From the NCBI GenBank assembly GCA_943737045.1, contig CALSFV010000043.1, positions 372,001 through 436,000 on the forward strand: 64,000 nt of DNA, in the 5' to 3' direction. The notes below the pieces were generated by a model that did no database searches, had not been told where the DNA came from, and saw only the letters and a program-made list of their open reading frames with translations. The DNA comes from Parapristionchus giblindavisi. Its lineage: Eukaryota; Nematoda; Chromadorea; Rhabditida; Diplogasteridae. Positions 45,178-58,734 of this stretch are shown in pieces. How positions within the stretch are numbered: position 1 is the first letter of the stretch; each line of letters starts with the position of its first letter. The translations under genes were made by a program, and so were the position numbers.

Positions 45178-47476
45178 ATTATGATTTTGTAATAATAATA
45201 ATTGCTAAATATTTTTCTCGTTTATCATATGTAAGCCTTTGCGTATCTTGTTCTTCTTGTTTTAGCCTTTCTAATTTATCATTTTCTTGTCTTTTGTTTA
45301 AAAAATGTAAAAGTAATAATTATTCAACCCGAAGAGCTTGTGTTTTGTGCTAATTTTATCCGGTCTCATTGTCGTCAATTCATCCTTTTTTGTTTCTTAT
45401 GTTTTTTTGTTAAATAAGGATAAATATGTGACAATGGTATATCAGAAGGTTTTTGCATTCTGTTATAGACGAGCTGGGGTTCGATACAAGGGGCACTATT
45501 ATATTGAATAATTTTTCTTTTATTTTCTTCTGATCAGCTATTGAAGACGACTGCGTATGATCCATTTCGAATAGAGTGAAACACTAAACAAGATCCAAAA
45601 AACAATGATTAAAGATAGCCAATGAAGCCCTCGTTAAAAATTTCGTGAGCAATTGCGTGATGGAAGACTTCTATGCCATAAAGGTATCAACCTATTGAGT
45701 GTCATACCGATTGATCTATGATACGGAGAGAATACTGTAATACTGTCAAGAACACTGGATGGCTGATTCGGAAAGGAATGAGTAATTATTTCATGACAAG
45801 TTAGTACTCAGCCCCGCCCACTTTCATTTCCCTCGAGGCGTGGACACTCGTGTTTACTCTTCTCACTCTCACTCCTTTGTTTGCTATGCCACTTCACAAT
45901 ATGTTTCATGTAGGGCATAGGATTACTTAATTCGATTACTTCCAGTTATCGATTGATTACTTATTATTGATTAGTCATCTGCTGCTCACACCCTTGTTCC
46001 ATTTCTCATATGAATCAAAGAATCGAGGTGCTGATATGGGGAGATAACGATGTCTCTCACACTATTTATCATTCTTTTCTCTATTACACTCACGTATCAC
46101 TGTTCTATTACGGGTTTTCTCGTGTTATCGTCAACTTTTGGTGGCGTGTACTCTCTGTAAAGTTAATTAGGTCGATCGATAATTGTTCAAAAGAGAGTGC
46201 GCGAAACTAATTGGAACCACTCAGCCTTGACCATTCTCGGCCCTTCTATGTTAGTAGTCCACGGGAATACTAACATAGAAGAGAGTTTCCAATTGTAGAG
46301 GTGTAATCCTTTAATTCCCAAACCATTTTAATTCTACACAACGCTCTGGTAATGCTTTTTCGTACACAAGGAAAGCGAGGGAGTGTTCCCGGAGCGGAGA
46401 GTTTAAACTTAGCTAGTTGTGTACCTTTCAAGGTTTAGTTTGTAGTCTGTTGAGGTTTGAACTGTTCAAAAGTCTATCGTTCGACAACACTGAAGTTTCT
46501 TATTTCTCGTTTCTTTTTGTTGGCGTGGACCATTCGCAAACAAATGAGTTTCATTTCTCCTATTCGTCGGTCATCGTGCTATATCTTGATATATCTGCGT
46601 ATACCACGAAGTAGAATACACACAATGGATGTTAATGAATCGTATAGATCTGATATAATGTTTGCCACGGATGAGATTTCCTTCCTCTAGTCTTACTTCA
46701 TTTGATTCTGTTTACTGTCTCAACAAACACCATCAAACTCCTCATAACGTTTCGAGAGCGGTCATGGAGTGACAGAGAAACGAGGTAGAGCGAAGAAGAG
46801 AGTGCACAGAGTTTCTCCAACACAGGAAGGGCGCTCATTGAAATCTTTACAATATTCCAAAAATATGGTTTTATGGTGTATCATCCTCTACGCTCTCTCA
46901 CTTTTACCTACTCTCTCTCTTTTCGAACTACCTTTTTCTCCGTTACACCAAGACCGCTCTCAGAATGCTGTGAGGTGTGATAGCTAAGAATAAGGTGGTT
47001 GGAGTATGGTGTACCATACCGTGATTTTTGTTGAAAGTTTTCAATGACCGCTCTCCCTGTGTTGTAGAGAAATGCTGAGCTCTTTTTACCGCCTTGAACT
47101 ACTCAAATTGATTAAAAACTTGTTTGCTCATTACACTAATACCGCATACCGCAGACCTTTAGAAATTTTACGGTCTGGGCATGCTCACTAAATTCCTTAA
47201 TCTGCGAGAGAGTGTATTTGACTATGAGGTGGATGTTTCGAAATATTTTGGAGATGTCTTTGAAGCGGAGGAATCCCAATGGCTTTTTTAGACAGACAGA
47301 CAGAGAGAGAGAGTGAATAATGAAATCGTGTTTGAAACGAATAGACTGCAGGCATACATTATGTAAGCTTCCATATTTTCTTCGCTTCTGAACCCATTTC
47401 TACCTCTATATTTCTCGTGAGCGGTCATCTCTGTTCGTTTATCTCTCTTAATCAATCGATAATCGATAAACCCAGA
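45178..47476. other. Intergenic region, copy 2
   Basis: Counterpart of 2,742-4,685, about 356 bp longer between about 46,690 and 47,400 because of extra GAGAGC...GAGAAACG-type element sequence. It contains the CTCTCGC MITE at about 46,336-46,432 and the dispersed repeat at about 45,470-45,690. No gene seen. Confidence 0.5.
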
Positions 47477-50400
47477 ATGAGCGACAACAAAACCGTGAAG
47501 GACGCGTCCTACTCTCCTCTGCCTGACCAAGATTCGTCCCTTCTATCGCCTCCACGAACCGAAAGATCTGCCACTTCAACGTCGAAGAAGAAACCGCCCA
47601 ATGTGAGTAAGACCACGCTCATTTCCCAGGCTCCGCCCCTTTTCAAAAATTAAATTTCGTTAAATTTCGCAGATTTTCAGCCGATGCGGAACAAGAAACG
47701 GGCAGTGGCCATCTGCGCTTTCATCATTCTCGCCCTCACTGTATGGGCGAGTTTCGCCGCGTATCAGGTCATCAAACATTTGTGAGTGTTTTCCCCATCA
47801 TTCTCCATACATTTGCATACCCTTATAATCCGTGGATCGAGCAACTCTTGCGTTACAATTTAAGCGAAAAATAACGACTTTTCTAAATCTACCCACTATG
47901 TATTATAGAGAAAGAGGCAAAAAGGAAGACTAAAAATGGGTTATGTTAGAGTTTTATATGGAAAAATATATATAAAAATTCCTATGACGACGCCTCCGCC
48001 CGTTTTCATCTCTGATTTTTGTTAATTCACAGGGTCCAAGGCCCCGACGTCCCTGAGAGACCGGAGCGGAAGGGCGACATGATTGATATAGAGAGGTTCG
48101 CTTTCATGATTAAGTTTTCGAAACAAAAAAAATGTTTGCATGCTATGCAATGGATTACTGTAGATGGAAAGTACTGTATTTATCGATCGATTTTAGATCA
48201 GCCGAGGTACCATTTGAGGAAATGAAATGGGTGGAAGGAGGTGAATGGAATGATGAGGGAGAAGGAAATGGAACAAGACAAAAGAGGAGCGAAGGATTGA
48301 TCTGTTTCATGCGAGCCACTGAAAGGAGGAAGAAGCAGGTTTGATCTTTGATCTTTGATCTCTAGATCTTGGTGTTTTGAAATTTCTGACAAAATTGAAC
48401 TATAGTTATATGACGAACTTATTAAGTAATCAAAAAGGAATTTATGAGTCATTCTTGATCTTTGATCATTGATCTTTGGTCTTCCTAGGTCTCCTCGTCC
48501 TACAATAGTTGGATGAGAGAGTGCAACTTCAGTGTGCTCATCTCAACATCGACAATTCCTTCATCACTGGTGAGTCATGATTATGAATTGGCTGGGAAAG
48601 ATAAGGACTTTTCTCTTTCGAAATTGCACACGCTATTTCGCCATGGACGTGTTAGGCCTCGTACCACGCCATTCCAAGCCTTTTATGAATGTTCATTGCG
48701 TAATCGTTGAAATACTTAATACTTACTTTGGAATAAGAAGACTAGAATGAACTAATTCGACATAAAATGAACTAATCAATGCAATTTCAGGTACAGTATC
48801 CTCATATATCGATTGAAGAACGAGATCTCGAGCGTTGCATTGATCGCCTGGCCTTTTATGTGGCTGACACGAGGCTGGACGAAGCACAGTGGATGTACTT
48901 GGTTAGAAACAAATTAGTTTGTTATCTATTATATGTTAGTTGCGATTCTTTTCGAGAGATCGTCAGATAAAGACTGGCATAGGCTACTTGTTAGAGGCTA
49001 TTAAAGGCACACCCGAGCTAAATTGTAAATCTCCGCTCTGGCCATACTCTCACTTTCTTTGTCTGCGAGAGAGCGAGGCCAGAGCGGAGCGTCAAATTGG
49101 CTCAGGGTTGAATTCGTCACCTAAAGTTTATGAAAGATCAAAGATCAACTTTATCTAACCTCATCGTCATGTCCAGGCTGACGACGAATCGTTCGTGCTC
49201 GTCAACAATCTCAAAATGTGGCTGGATCGATCATATGATATGACCCAACCAATTTTTATCGATTTATCGGTGAGTGATCTGTGCCTCCATCAATGAATTT
49301 AAATTTAAACCATTCATTCCATGCCAATCAATATTTCATTCTCCATTTGGAATCAATGAATAATTTGTTAAATTGAAAAAAAAACACTATCTACAGTTTC
49401 CAAATGTATTGAGTATTGTGAGAGCGGAAAGAATCAAAAATTTTCTGTTATATGCTTGTGTGATATCACTGGCCTAGCAGTTATCTCCCACAGGACTTTG
49501 TGTGCCTTGAATAACGGGATTTACCCTGACATTTTATATCCTTATCATTCGTATTATTTTCAGATATCTCGCACGCGCCCATCATTTATTGCTAACGCAC
49601 GAGCATTGAGTTAAGAACTTTTCCTTATTTATTTATTTATTTTATTTTGTTTCTTTCTTTACTCTTTATTTTATATATTCATGAACACATTACTGACAGA
49701 TGGAAAGAGATTATATTGTACTTATTCCAAGCTTATTTCTCATGGATGGAATCCTAAATAGCGCTGTATCTCGTGGAAACTGATTAATCGATTATCGATC
49801 AATTACTAAATTTCAGGCTTCTTCGCGAGCTAAACGTGACCACGTGCGAGAGCCAAAGAAGTCAATCTCTAGCGCAGTATGATATTTTGATCGATAATCA
49901 ATCAATAAAATCTATAATAATCAATATGTAATTCTCCTATTTTTCCATTTCCAATCTTGAGACATTCCACCCTCCCCTTTCCATTCTCAAATAAATCACC
50001 TTTTTATTTAAAATTCTTTCTCACTCGTCATAGTTATACGTCTAGTTTCGTGCAAACGATAGAATATAAATATACAATTAATTGAGGATAATCAAGGATT
50101 CTAGCACCGCGCTGACTTCTCCTGTAGATCAGAACAGTCGACCTATCATAGTGGATATGGCTGACTTGGTACGATATTCATTTTTCCAATCGATTATCAA
50201 TAAATTATTGATCATAACGTGATTTATTGCAGAGAAAATACGATGGATTCGAGGAGGGCGCACTATATGATCAGGTTTGTTATTTTGCTTATCTTGTTGT
50301 ACTAATCTTTCCATCGATATTGCTTTATATAATTCTCACTACGTAGACCATAGCAGTAAATGTTATGGAATTTTGTGTTAAAGACTCACAACGAGCTAAT

Positions 50401-50604
50401 TTGAAACGCTCCGCTCTGGCCATGCTCTCTCGCTTTCTTGGTTTACGAGAGTGTGCTGCAAGAATGGAGAGCAAAGTTAGCTCGGATGTGCCTTTAAATC
50501 CATTTTCAATATTGCAGCTCTTCTCTCCGTCATTATCAATCATCCGAAGTGTGTCAGCTAATGAGATGTACCTGCTGAAGTATCTGACGACAAACCGACA
50601 ATAA
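47477..50604 (+). CDS. C1GALT-like type II membrane galactosyltransferase, copy 2
   Basis: Same exon plan as 4686-7778: start MSDNKTVKDASY, first exon 47477-47602 with a consensus GTGAGT donor (copy 1 has GTGACT), and stop TAA at 50602-50604 (TAG in copy 1). Substitutions seen include SEN/SDN at residues 2-4, GGM/GDM before the fourth exon, RLVFY/RLAFY and SSNA/SSTA. The membrane anchor, ADDES motif and MYLLKYL are unchanged. The one-base phase conflict between exons 8 and 9 is shared, so it predates the duplication or reflects a splice choice I have misread. Both copies could be active. Confidence 0.7.
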
Positions 50605-51146
50605 CCCTTCGCCTTAATAGTCGCCTTAACGGGAGTCAATACAAGATCAAAGATCAATCAAAAAGATCAAAGATCAATCAACACATCTTTCATACCTTCT
50701 TCACAACGTAATGCTATAGTGCTATCATACTACGGACATATAGTGTGTAATAAAAATAACCTTAGTCTCAGTTTAGGATGAATCGATACTATAAAGTTCT
50801 GATTAAGTCATAAATTTAAAGCAATTAGTCATGTTATAAGTATTGCTAGGATGAATGAATGATTGCTAGTTCTCTTTATATGCATTTTTATGAGATTATA
50901 CTAGTTTTTACAAATTTTGTTTGCGGCTGTGTATCTTATTGCATATTTGTACGAGTACATTTGTTCCATGGTGATTGCTCTTGTTTAACGATCTCGAAGT
51001 TAAAATATTTTATAAAATATATTTTGCATAAAAATATTTTATCTAGATTCTGTACTCAGGCAATAAACAAAATCAAACAAAATCAAACAAAAGTAAATAC
51101 AACTATATCAAAAATGTCTGGAGAAAGTGAATAGGATCATGGAATT

Positions 51147-51930
51147 CGCAAAAATTTTTGCAGGATTATTATAGTAAATAGCGTGCAAAAAGTAACTTAC
51201 TTTTTTGTTATTTCATTACTTCAAAAACTGCAGAATCCCCTCCTTGACATGGGTTCCCAGGGTTACCCGGGGTGTCCCCTCTGTTCCCTCGATGTTTTGC
51301 GCAGCGAATAATGAAAACGATTGGAACTTTTTAAATTACGTAACCTGTGAAAAAATATGGATATTGACCGTATAAAATACACTTGTTTATTTGGTACGAG
51401 AGTAGCCAACCACTGCCACAATGAATTTCTATGTTTAGAGAGAGAGCACCGGTGAGAGAGTAGGTAGATCAGAGAGAGCGAGGAAGGAAAGGAGGAAAGA
51501 GTGGGGAGTTAATCGATAGTTCTTCCTCTGTTAGCAGCAGTATCAATGCAATTATGCAAGTACATTTTATACGGACAATAATTTGAATTTCTATCAATTT
51601 ATGACAAAAACTGCGCGAAAATTTTGAAGAGATGGCGCACAATCACCAATTGTACTTCGAAGTGACTTTTTACATCATGTCTTTTCATTAGCACAATTTA
51701 GTTGACAGGCAATTAAAAATTCCAATCTTTTCGTGATAAATTCGGTTAAACGCAAACAGTTTGAAAAGCTGATATTCATTAGTCATAGCGTAAAAAATCG
51801 AAGAGGCAGAGGGGACACCCGGGGATCCCATGTCGAGGAGGGGATTCTGCTGAACTGTATATAGCGAAAAAGTATGAAAAAAGTAAGTACTTTTGCGCGC
51901 TACTTACTATAATATTACCCTGCAAAAAAA
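51147..51930. mobile_element. Fold-back element with nested MITE, copy 2
   Basis: Counterpart of 8,276-9,018, with CTCCTTGACATGGG and CCCATGTCGAGGAGG arms. The nested MITE (about 51,367-51,576) has an added GGTGAGAGAGTAGGTAGATC stretch. Confidence 0.6.
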
Positions 51931-52947
51931 AGAGTTGATTAGTCCAAGATATTTTTAAAAGATTTTTTTGTAAATATAATTTTTATATTAATGGTGCGAT
52001 CATGCTTTCACTCTCTTGGACATTCATTCAGCTTCATTTGTTTATCATATTTGTGCGGATTGCATTGGAGGGTCGAGGGGCGTCGGGTTCGAAGCCGATT
52101 TGGGCGCCGGTTCTTCGAGGGGCGAGACGGTCACAGGCGTGCCCGGTTTGGATTGGGTGCTGGTCTTGGTCTCTGGAATGTACAAAGTAGGAATTTTTGG
52201 AATCTAGAAGGGTTATTGTCACCCGATTTCATATTAAAGTGTCTACTATCCGACGTTGACTTACTTATAGAATAGTCTAATGATTTACCTTTAGACTGGG
52301 AGATGTTAGGTTTGCTGTTGGTTATGCTCTTAGGCGCACCAGCCGCAGCAGCCGTCTTCTTTCGGAGCTTGCGCTTGTTAATGGTACATATCACTTTATT
52401 GTCCGTTCGGGCCACGCTCTCTCGTAGGAAATTATTTGCGAGAGAGCGTTACCAGCGCGGAGAGTTCAATTTAACTCGGATGTGTGTTTAATTAATAGTT
52501 TGATTTTATGGTTATTATTGATTTTTCTCACTTTCAGGCATGGTAAATGCTCTACTACCGTACCATAACAAAAAGCAATATGCATCTTACACAGCCTCAC
52601 AACACACCATACCAACATACCATACCACAAACCACATCATACAATATAGCGCGGCCAGCGACGTGCCACATATCTCTTCTTTCGTTTTATGATAAAAAAA
52701 TCGGCACTTCTGCAGAAGCCCAGATCGACCCCAAAATGGGGCTGAGCCAGGAATCGGACCAAAGATAATTCGGATATTTATAGTTTAACTCTCCGAATTC
52801 CCAAACTAGGGTGTCCCAGTGCATTCTGATTTCCAGAATGTCTTCAAAGTCGTCGAATAATCAACGGCAAGTCCAACTGGGGAGGATACACATTCCCCCC
52901 CCCCCCCTCCATCTGGGCTTCTGCAATAGTGCCCAAAAATCATGTTA

Positions 52948-53151
52948 CACTTACAGCGAATTGTCTCAGAAGGGTCAATTCGCTACTTAGATTTTCTCAA
53001 ATATGAGACAATTGCTTTCTCACTAGAGGCGAAATTGCTTTGATGTGACTGTTAGCAACAGAATTTATCTCAAATATGAGAGAGTAATTGTCTCATATTT
53101 GAGAAACTCTAAGTAGCGAATCGACCCTTCTGAGACAGTTCGCTGTGAGTG
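52948..53151. mobile_element. CACTTACAGCG MITE with TA duplication, copy-2 specific
   Basis: Inverted ends CACTTACAGCGAATTGTCTC and GAGACAGTTCGCTGTGAGTG, with TA on each side. Copy 1 at 10,020-10,032 reads ATCATGTTAATAAC uninterrupted (TA at 10026-10027). The CACT(N)ACAGCG end and TA target fit a Tc1/mariner-superfamily MITE. 204 bp, noncoding. Confidence 0.8.
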
Positions 53152-53288
53152 TAATAACTACGATCCTTGTCTTGTCTGATATCCTTCTTACAGTTACTTT
53201 TCATCAAACATATCTCAGAAGTCAACGATCGTGACAATTAACATAATTTTTCATTGCTTATTCAGTTCATAAATGAAAGAGCGACATA

Positions 53289-54458
53289 CAGTGCTGCATA
53301 TTCTAACATATTTTGGTTTTTCACCCATAACTTTCTTCACAGTCAACCGTTCCTCTTCATTTTTTAGTATGTTTGTATAGATGATACTGTGATATAGTGA
53401 CCCAATTTTTATCGAGATTGGATCACATACAACAGAATAGTGGTCAATATACGAAAAATGACAATTTTCAGCGAATTCAGCACCTGGGCATATCGGCCAT
53501 TGGGGTCACCGGGGCTGCTTGGATTCAGTTCTACATGTGGAATCTGTGTGCTGCAATGACTGTTGGAAAGTATCAAGGTGTGGGGTTGATCACGTTATCG
53601 ACGATGGATGCGAGAATCGCATCCGAAGCGCGTTGAAGCTGCTCGGACTTCTCGGCCGCGTTCTTTTCCTTTCTCTTCCTTCTATCCCTTCACAGCACGC
53701 TCCAATACCTTCCATATGTGCAGGATGATGTTCAGGAAACATGATTTACTATATCCATCCATCTACCGGACCCTACTACGGCGTAACTAGGCGACAACAT
53801 GTGGTGGACCAACGCTTGAGACCGTTATCCAGCACCATAACGAAGGCGCGGCGGCGCGTGGCGTGGACCCACGACATTATCGTCTTCTCCCAGACGTTCT
53901 CGAAGCTGTAGCGATCGTAAATGCCTTACATCCGAAACCGGGGACCCATTCCGCGGCGGGAGAAGCATCCCCAGATAAGTTCACTGCCACCAACATGCTT
54001 GACCGTCGGGGGAATGGTACTTGAGGTCGAATACAAAGCCGGTAGGACAACGAACCCACTTCGTATCGTCACTAAAGAAGTTGTTCACGCTGTCGTCAGT
54101 CCTGGTCACCATATATCACTCCTCGCGGGTCCAGAACAGATGGTAGCGAGCCCTAATCACTCGTGCTTTTCGATTCTTGTTCGGGGATTCTTGTTCACAG
54201 ATTCCACATGTAGAACTGAATCCAAGCTGCCCCGGTGACCCCAATGGCCGATATGCCCAGGTGCTGAATTCGCTGAAAATTGTCATTTTTCGTAAATTGA
54301 CCACTATTCTGTTGTATGTGATCCAATCTCGATAAAAATTGGGTCACTATATCACAGTATCATCTATACCAACATACTAAAAAATGAAGAGAAACGGTTG
54401 ACTGCGAAGAAAGTTATGGGTGAAAAGCCAAAATATGTTAGAATATTGGCCAGCACTG
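53289..54458 (-). mobile_element. Tc1-like transposon, copy-2-specific insertion
   Basis: Starts CAGTGCTGCATATTCTAACA and ends TGTTAGAATATTGGCCAGCACTG; TA flanks both ends. The inverted repeats are long, about 270 bp, running through GTTTTTCACCCATAACTTTC and ATATAGTGACCCAATTTTTATC. On -, the interior keeps a transposase fragment VKHVGGSELIWGCFSRRGMG, the Tc1-type GG(S/G)...WG(C/A)FS motif. The remaining catalytic region is degenerate, so the element is non-autonomous. Confidence 0.85.
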
Positions 54459-54911
54459 TAGGTGGCACGCCAAGTGTTGCCTTTAGAAATAACGATCGAG
54501 CGACACCGTACAGTAAACCTACAGTGTACATATAGGGTAACTTAAATATGCCTACAGTAAACCTACAGTGTACATATAGGGTAACTTAAATATGCCTACA
54601 GTAAACCTACAATATACCTACAGTATGCCTACAGCATATCTACAGTATACCTACATTATAGCTTCCTCAACATGTACAGTATACCTTCAGCATCACAAAT
54701 ACTACAAGGGCGACCGTTAGGAGCACGACAAGTAGGACAATCGGTATGACTACGTAGAGGACAACGTCATTATTTACCGCAAAAATCTGTTATTCTATCA
54801 TTTTTCGGCTTGTTTTCTTGCTTGTTTTCTTTGTACAGCGATACACACAATGGGACAACTTTTCTCGCTTTCAGAAAAAAACGAGTAATCCTTGAGATAT
54901 TTATCTACTAC

Positions 54912-55167
54912 GGTAATTTTTGTCCGTGGGGTGCGCCGTGGGCAGAACCATGGTGTGGGACTAGGGCGCACCCCATGGGATTTGACCTCTAAACGGAGTA
55001 CCCGACGGGATATATAAAGGGCGTGCACCATGGTGTGGAATGAACGGCCCACGGGATAAGGGAAAGGCGTGCCCCACGGAATTTGAGGTCCACCTCCAAA
55101 TCTCGTGTGGTGCGCCTTCGCCCCACACCATGGTGCTGCCCACAGCGCACTCCACGGACAAAAATAC
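54912..55167. repeat. GC-rich palindromic element, copy 2
   Basis: Counterpart of 10,582-10,839, with a few substitutions and a small deletion at its right edge. Confidence 0.6.
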
Positions 55168-55582
55168 GGCTAGACGATTCATATTTACATTTAATATATT
55201 CCATTCCAATCATTGCGATATCTTAATCATAACGAGAGATGGTTGCCGAAGTTTCTGAAAAGGAAGTCTAGCAAAAACAAAAAAAATTTGGAGACAAATG
55301 GAGATGAAGAAAATTATGCAATTTTTAATTTTGTGCTTTTCAAAGGTAGTTGACATTTTTCGAGAACGGGCATCTTTTATGACGGAATGATTAGTTTGTT
55401 GCATTTTATCCTTGTTATCATGTTTTGTTGCATAGATTGTGTTTAAAACTAAAAATGATAAAGCACAGAAGCTTATTTATCGATTACAATACATAATAGA
55501 GGGGTAGAGAAGAGGGGATTGATTGATATATAGTCAATTTCCCGTACTCCCTGCTACAGTATCCCTGCTGTAGTATTGGCGA

Positions 55583-58500
55583 TCAGCGCTCTCCTGAATA
55601 AAGCAAATCAATAAACAATAATTGATCAATAAACAATTATTAATACTAGCTAATTTTTATACCTTTCTTTGCCCCTTCTCCTTTTTTATTCTTAGCCTTC
55701 AGTGCCGGGGAAATAAATACCTGAATTTGAAATATATAATTTTGTAGTTTGCTAATTTATATAACTCACACTCTCATCCGCGATCTTGATACCAAAATCA
55801 GCAAGGTTTAGATTCTGCAAATAATCGAATACAGTAATCTTGTTAGCTACCGTATCCCACTCAGATAGGCTACCATACTCACCGCGAGGTATTCACCGTT
55901 GGCTGCGGTGGAAATAGACGCGTCGTCACGTTTGCTGCTATCGGTATCCTGAATGGATAAGGTTGTATTACAGTACAGTATTCTACAATATCCCTACAGT
56001 AATCTATATTATCCCTACAGTATTCTACAGTATCCATAAATCAATCAATAACTAACCTCATACTCCTCAATTCCTTTACCGATAGCCACGGCTTCATTTA
56101 GATCAGGAGCAAACACGATCTCCCCAGAAAACTTTTTCTGGGGACTATTATCATTTTCATAATCGTGCTCCTGAAAATGCAAAGTTTATTAATTTTAAAA
56201 TCTTATAATATCTTTTTCAAATTTACAAAATCTCCTCTAAATCGTTTCTTCATCTTGAGTGGGCCTAAGAATGTAATATCCCTCGCAGGTATACGGAATG
56301 GTGGCAGTTTCTGAAAGTATCAACATCATGGAAACAGTCTCGGTGGAATAACACAGTACATCTGGTTTCTTATCAGGTTCCGGTGCGGGTTGAGCCGGTA
56401 CCACAGCAGCCGCAGGAGGTACGAGAGGCGTTGGCTTCGATGCCGATTTGGGCGTCGGTTCTCTGAGGGCACGGGGCATCACATATGATGGGGCGGGAGG
56501 CTTGCCCAATTTGGATTGTGTGCTGGTCTTGGTATCTGGAATTTATGGATCAGCGGAACATTTCGAATAAAGAATATTATCACTTCACGATTCTCATTTC
56601 GGGCATATATGTACATACTTATACAATTGATTTACCTTTGGAATCAGAGACGGTAGGTTTGTTGTTTCCTAATTTCTTAGGCGCTCCAGCCACAGCAGGC
56701 TTCTCCTTGCGGCATCTCTTAAAGACACTACTTTTACTCTCCGCTCTGGTAATACTCACTCGCAGACAAAGAAAGCGAGAGAGCATTTCCAAGTTCCAAA
56801 TTAACTTTGATGTATTTTTATGGGTTAATATTGATTTTACTCAACTACAAAAGTATGTTAAAATGCGCACTAGCGTATATTAAAAGGCAATTTGCCGTAC
56901 ATTTTTCACAGCTACATTATACAATCTCAATACGGTAAATGTCACCTATATCGTCCCTCTTTTTTATGAACTGAATAAATAATTAAAATTATTTTAATTG
57001 TTACAATCGTTCCCAAATTTCATTTATTTTGCTCGGATAAGTCAACGATCTTGACTATTAACATAATTTTTCATTGCTTCTTCAGTTCATAAAAGAAGGA
57101 CGACACGAGTTGCCTTTAGGAAGGGCTATCGAGCAAGATCGTTTTGTATACCTACAGTATACCTACAGTATACCTACAGTATACCATACAGTATACCTAC
57201 AGTATACCTACAGTATACCATACAGTATACCTCCCTCAACATTTACAGCATACCTTCATCAGGAAGTATACTACGGCGATCACTATGACGGCAAGAACGA
57301 CCATGATCGGCACAACGATAGCGGCGATCGGGATGCTAAAAGAATATATTGTTATTTCATCATCTTTGGAAAAGGTGCAGTTTATTAGAAAGAGTCAGTG
57401 CATAAATGTATTTCCGATCGACGATTTGATCAATAATATTATTCATACTCCGAAGGAGGTGTAGTAGATGTATCCGTATCTGCAACAAATTTATCGATAG
57501 ATTGGTTGATCATTGATAAATCATGCAACAACGTACTCTGTGGAGTCGCTTCGTCGCCTTTAGCAGGAATGACTGCATCGGGCTGAAACATGTTATAGGA
57601 TTGATTCATTCTGAGTTGTTGTAATGACTGTGCGCGTCTTTGAAAAATACCAGAACATTCAGTGATATTTCTGTAATTTTCTACATTTTTTGTTGTTTGA
57701 ATATTATTTAAGGATATTCTATACGCTATTATCAAATCAATTGATTTGATTTGATTTATACGCTATTATATGCATAAAGTGAATTCAATCGAGCACACCC
57801 TCACCTCTCTAGTTGTAGTTTGATATGGCATGGGTGGCTTGTCGATACAGGTGCAGGTACAGGACCAATTGGTGCAGGTACAGGACCATTGGTTGTGGTG
57901 GACTTGTCTGCACTTGTAGTTTCTGCGTCACTACTGGACGGAGCTGCAGTTGTCGGGGGTGGCGTGGGAGCATCCGTCTTGGGCTCTTCTGTAGTTGCCT
58001 TCTCTGTGGGCGTAGGTGTCGTGGTAGTTGCTTCAGTTGTTGCAGCTGTCGTCGACGGCTCTACCTGAATTCATTGCTGATATTTATTAATTGAAAAGTT
58101 ATTGATAAGGAGTACGCATCTTGCTTTTGCATAGTTACTTACATTTGTATTACGTGTCTACGTCGTAACCTCCGCTGTAACGACAGAGACGAAGCGGGGG
58201 AGGTTACGACGTAGACACGTAAGGTAAATGCAACGATGCATATAACTCAATCACCCAGCTACCAGCGTCGCATATTATTTAGTACACGAACGACGTGCGC
58301 ACTAGTGTTGTTTATTCGCATATATTTCTATAATATTTTCGATATAGTCGAGAATAAAGGTTGTGTAAGACTATGTGCGAGCGAGTACAACAGCAATGAC
58401 GCAGGCAGCATCGCGTAAGGCTTCATCATCACCCAGCGTACACGGTACCTACAGCGTACCCATTCTAAAGAACACGAACGTTTATTTGAATATGATTCTA

Positions 58501-58734
58501 GAATATTTTCGATCGACCGGCCGATCTAGTCGAGAATAAACGAAGTCTCTGTGCAACCCCGCACGGACGCGTAAGGCTTCATTATCGTTAACTCATCTCA
58601 CATAATGACATTCCAACTGAACGGCCCTAACGACAGTCTCTTCTCCTTTATCCGTGGACAATTTCCACTGGTCAGCGTCACATACGACGGCGTTGACGGT
58701 TATCCACGTTTCGTTGTCGTTGTATCTGAACACA
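55583..58734 (-). pseudogene. Mucin-like membrane protein gene, copy 2, with 5-bp frameshift
   Basis: Same exon order as 11261-14396: ectodomain exon 58734-58602, Thr-rich exon 58064-57805, membrane exon 57335-57254, then basic and proline-rich exons, TAG in the tail exon near 56,237, and the alternative 3' chain to 55583. The Thr-rich exon is 260 nt rather than 255: GGTGG is inserted at about 57,832-57,836 (CATG|GGTGG|CTTGTC), which throws the remaining ectodomain and the membrane segment out of frame if the same splice sites are used. Elsewhere the sequence is well preserved, so the break is recent. A rescue by altered splicing was not apparent. Confidence 0.55.

Larger units (their letters stand above)
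52045..54772 (-). pseudogene. Short single-pass membrane protein gene, copy 2, damaged
   Basis: Counterpart of 9093-10446. Tail exon stop at 52047-52045, with a 9-nt in-frame deletion relative to copy 1 (VTQSAQI region). The membrane-segment exon is present up to about 54,772, but its acceptor, TTTTTGCAG|TAATGAC in copy 1, reads TTTTTGCGGTAAATAATGAC here and has no AG. The intron between the membrane exon and the basic exon now contains a 204-bp MITE and a 1.17-kb Tc1-like element. Correct splicing of the membrane exon seems unlikely. Confidence 0.5.
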
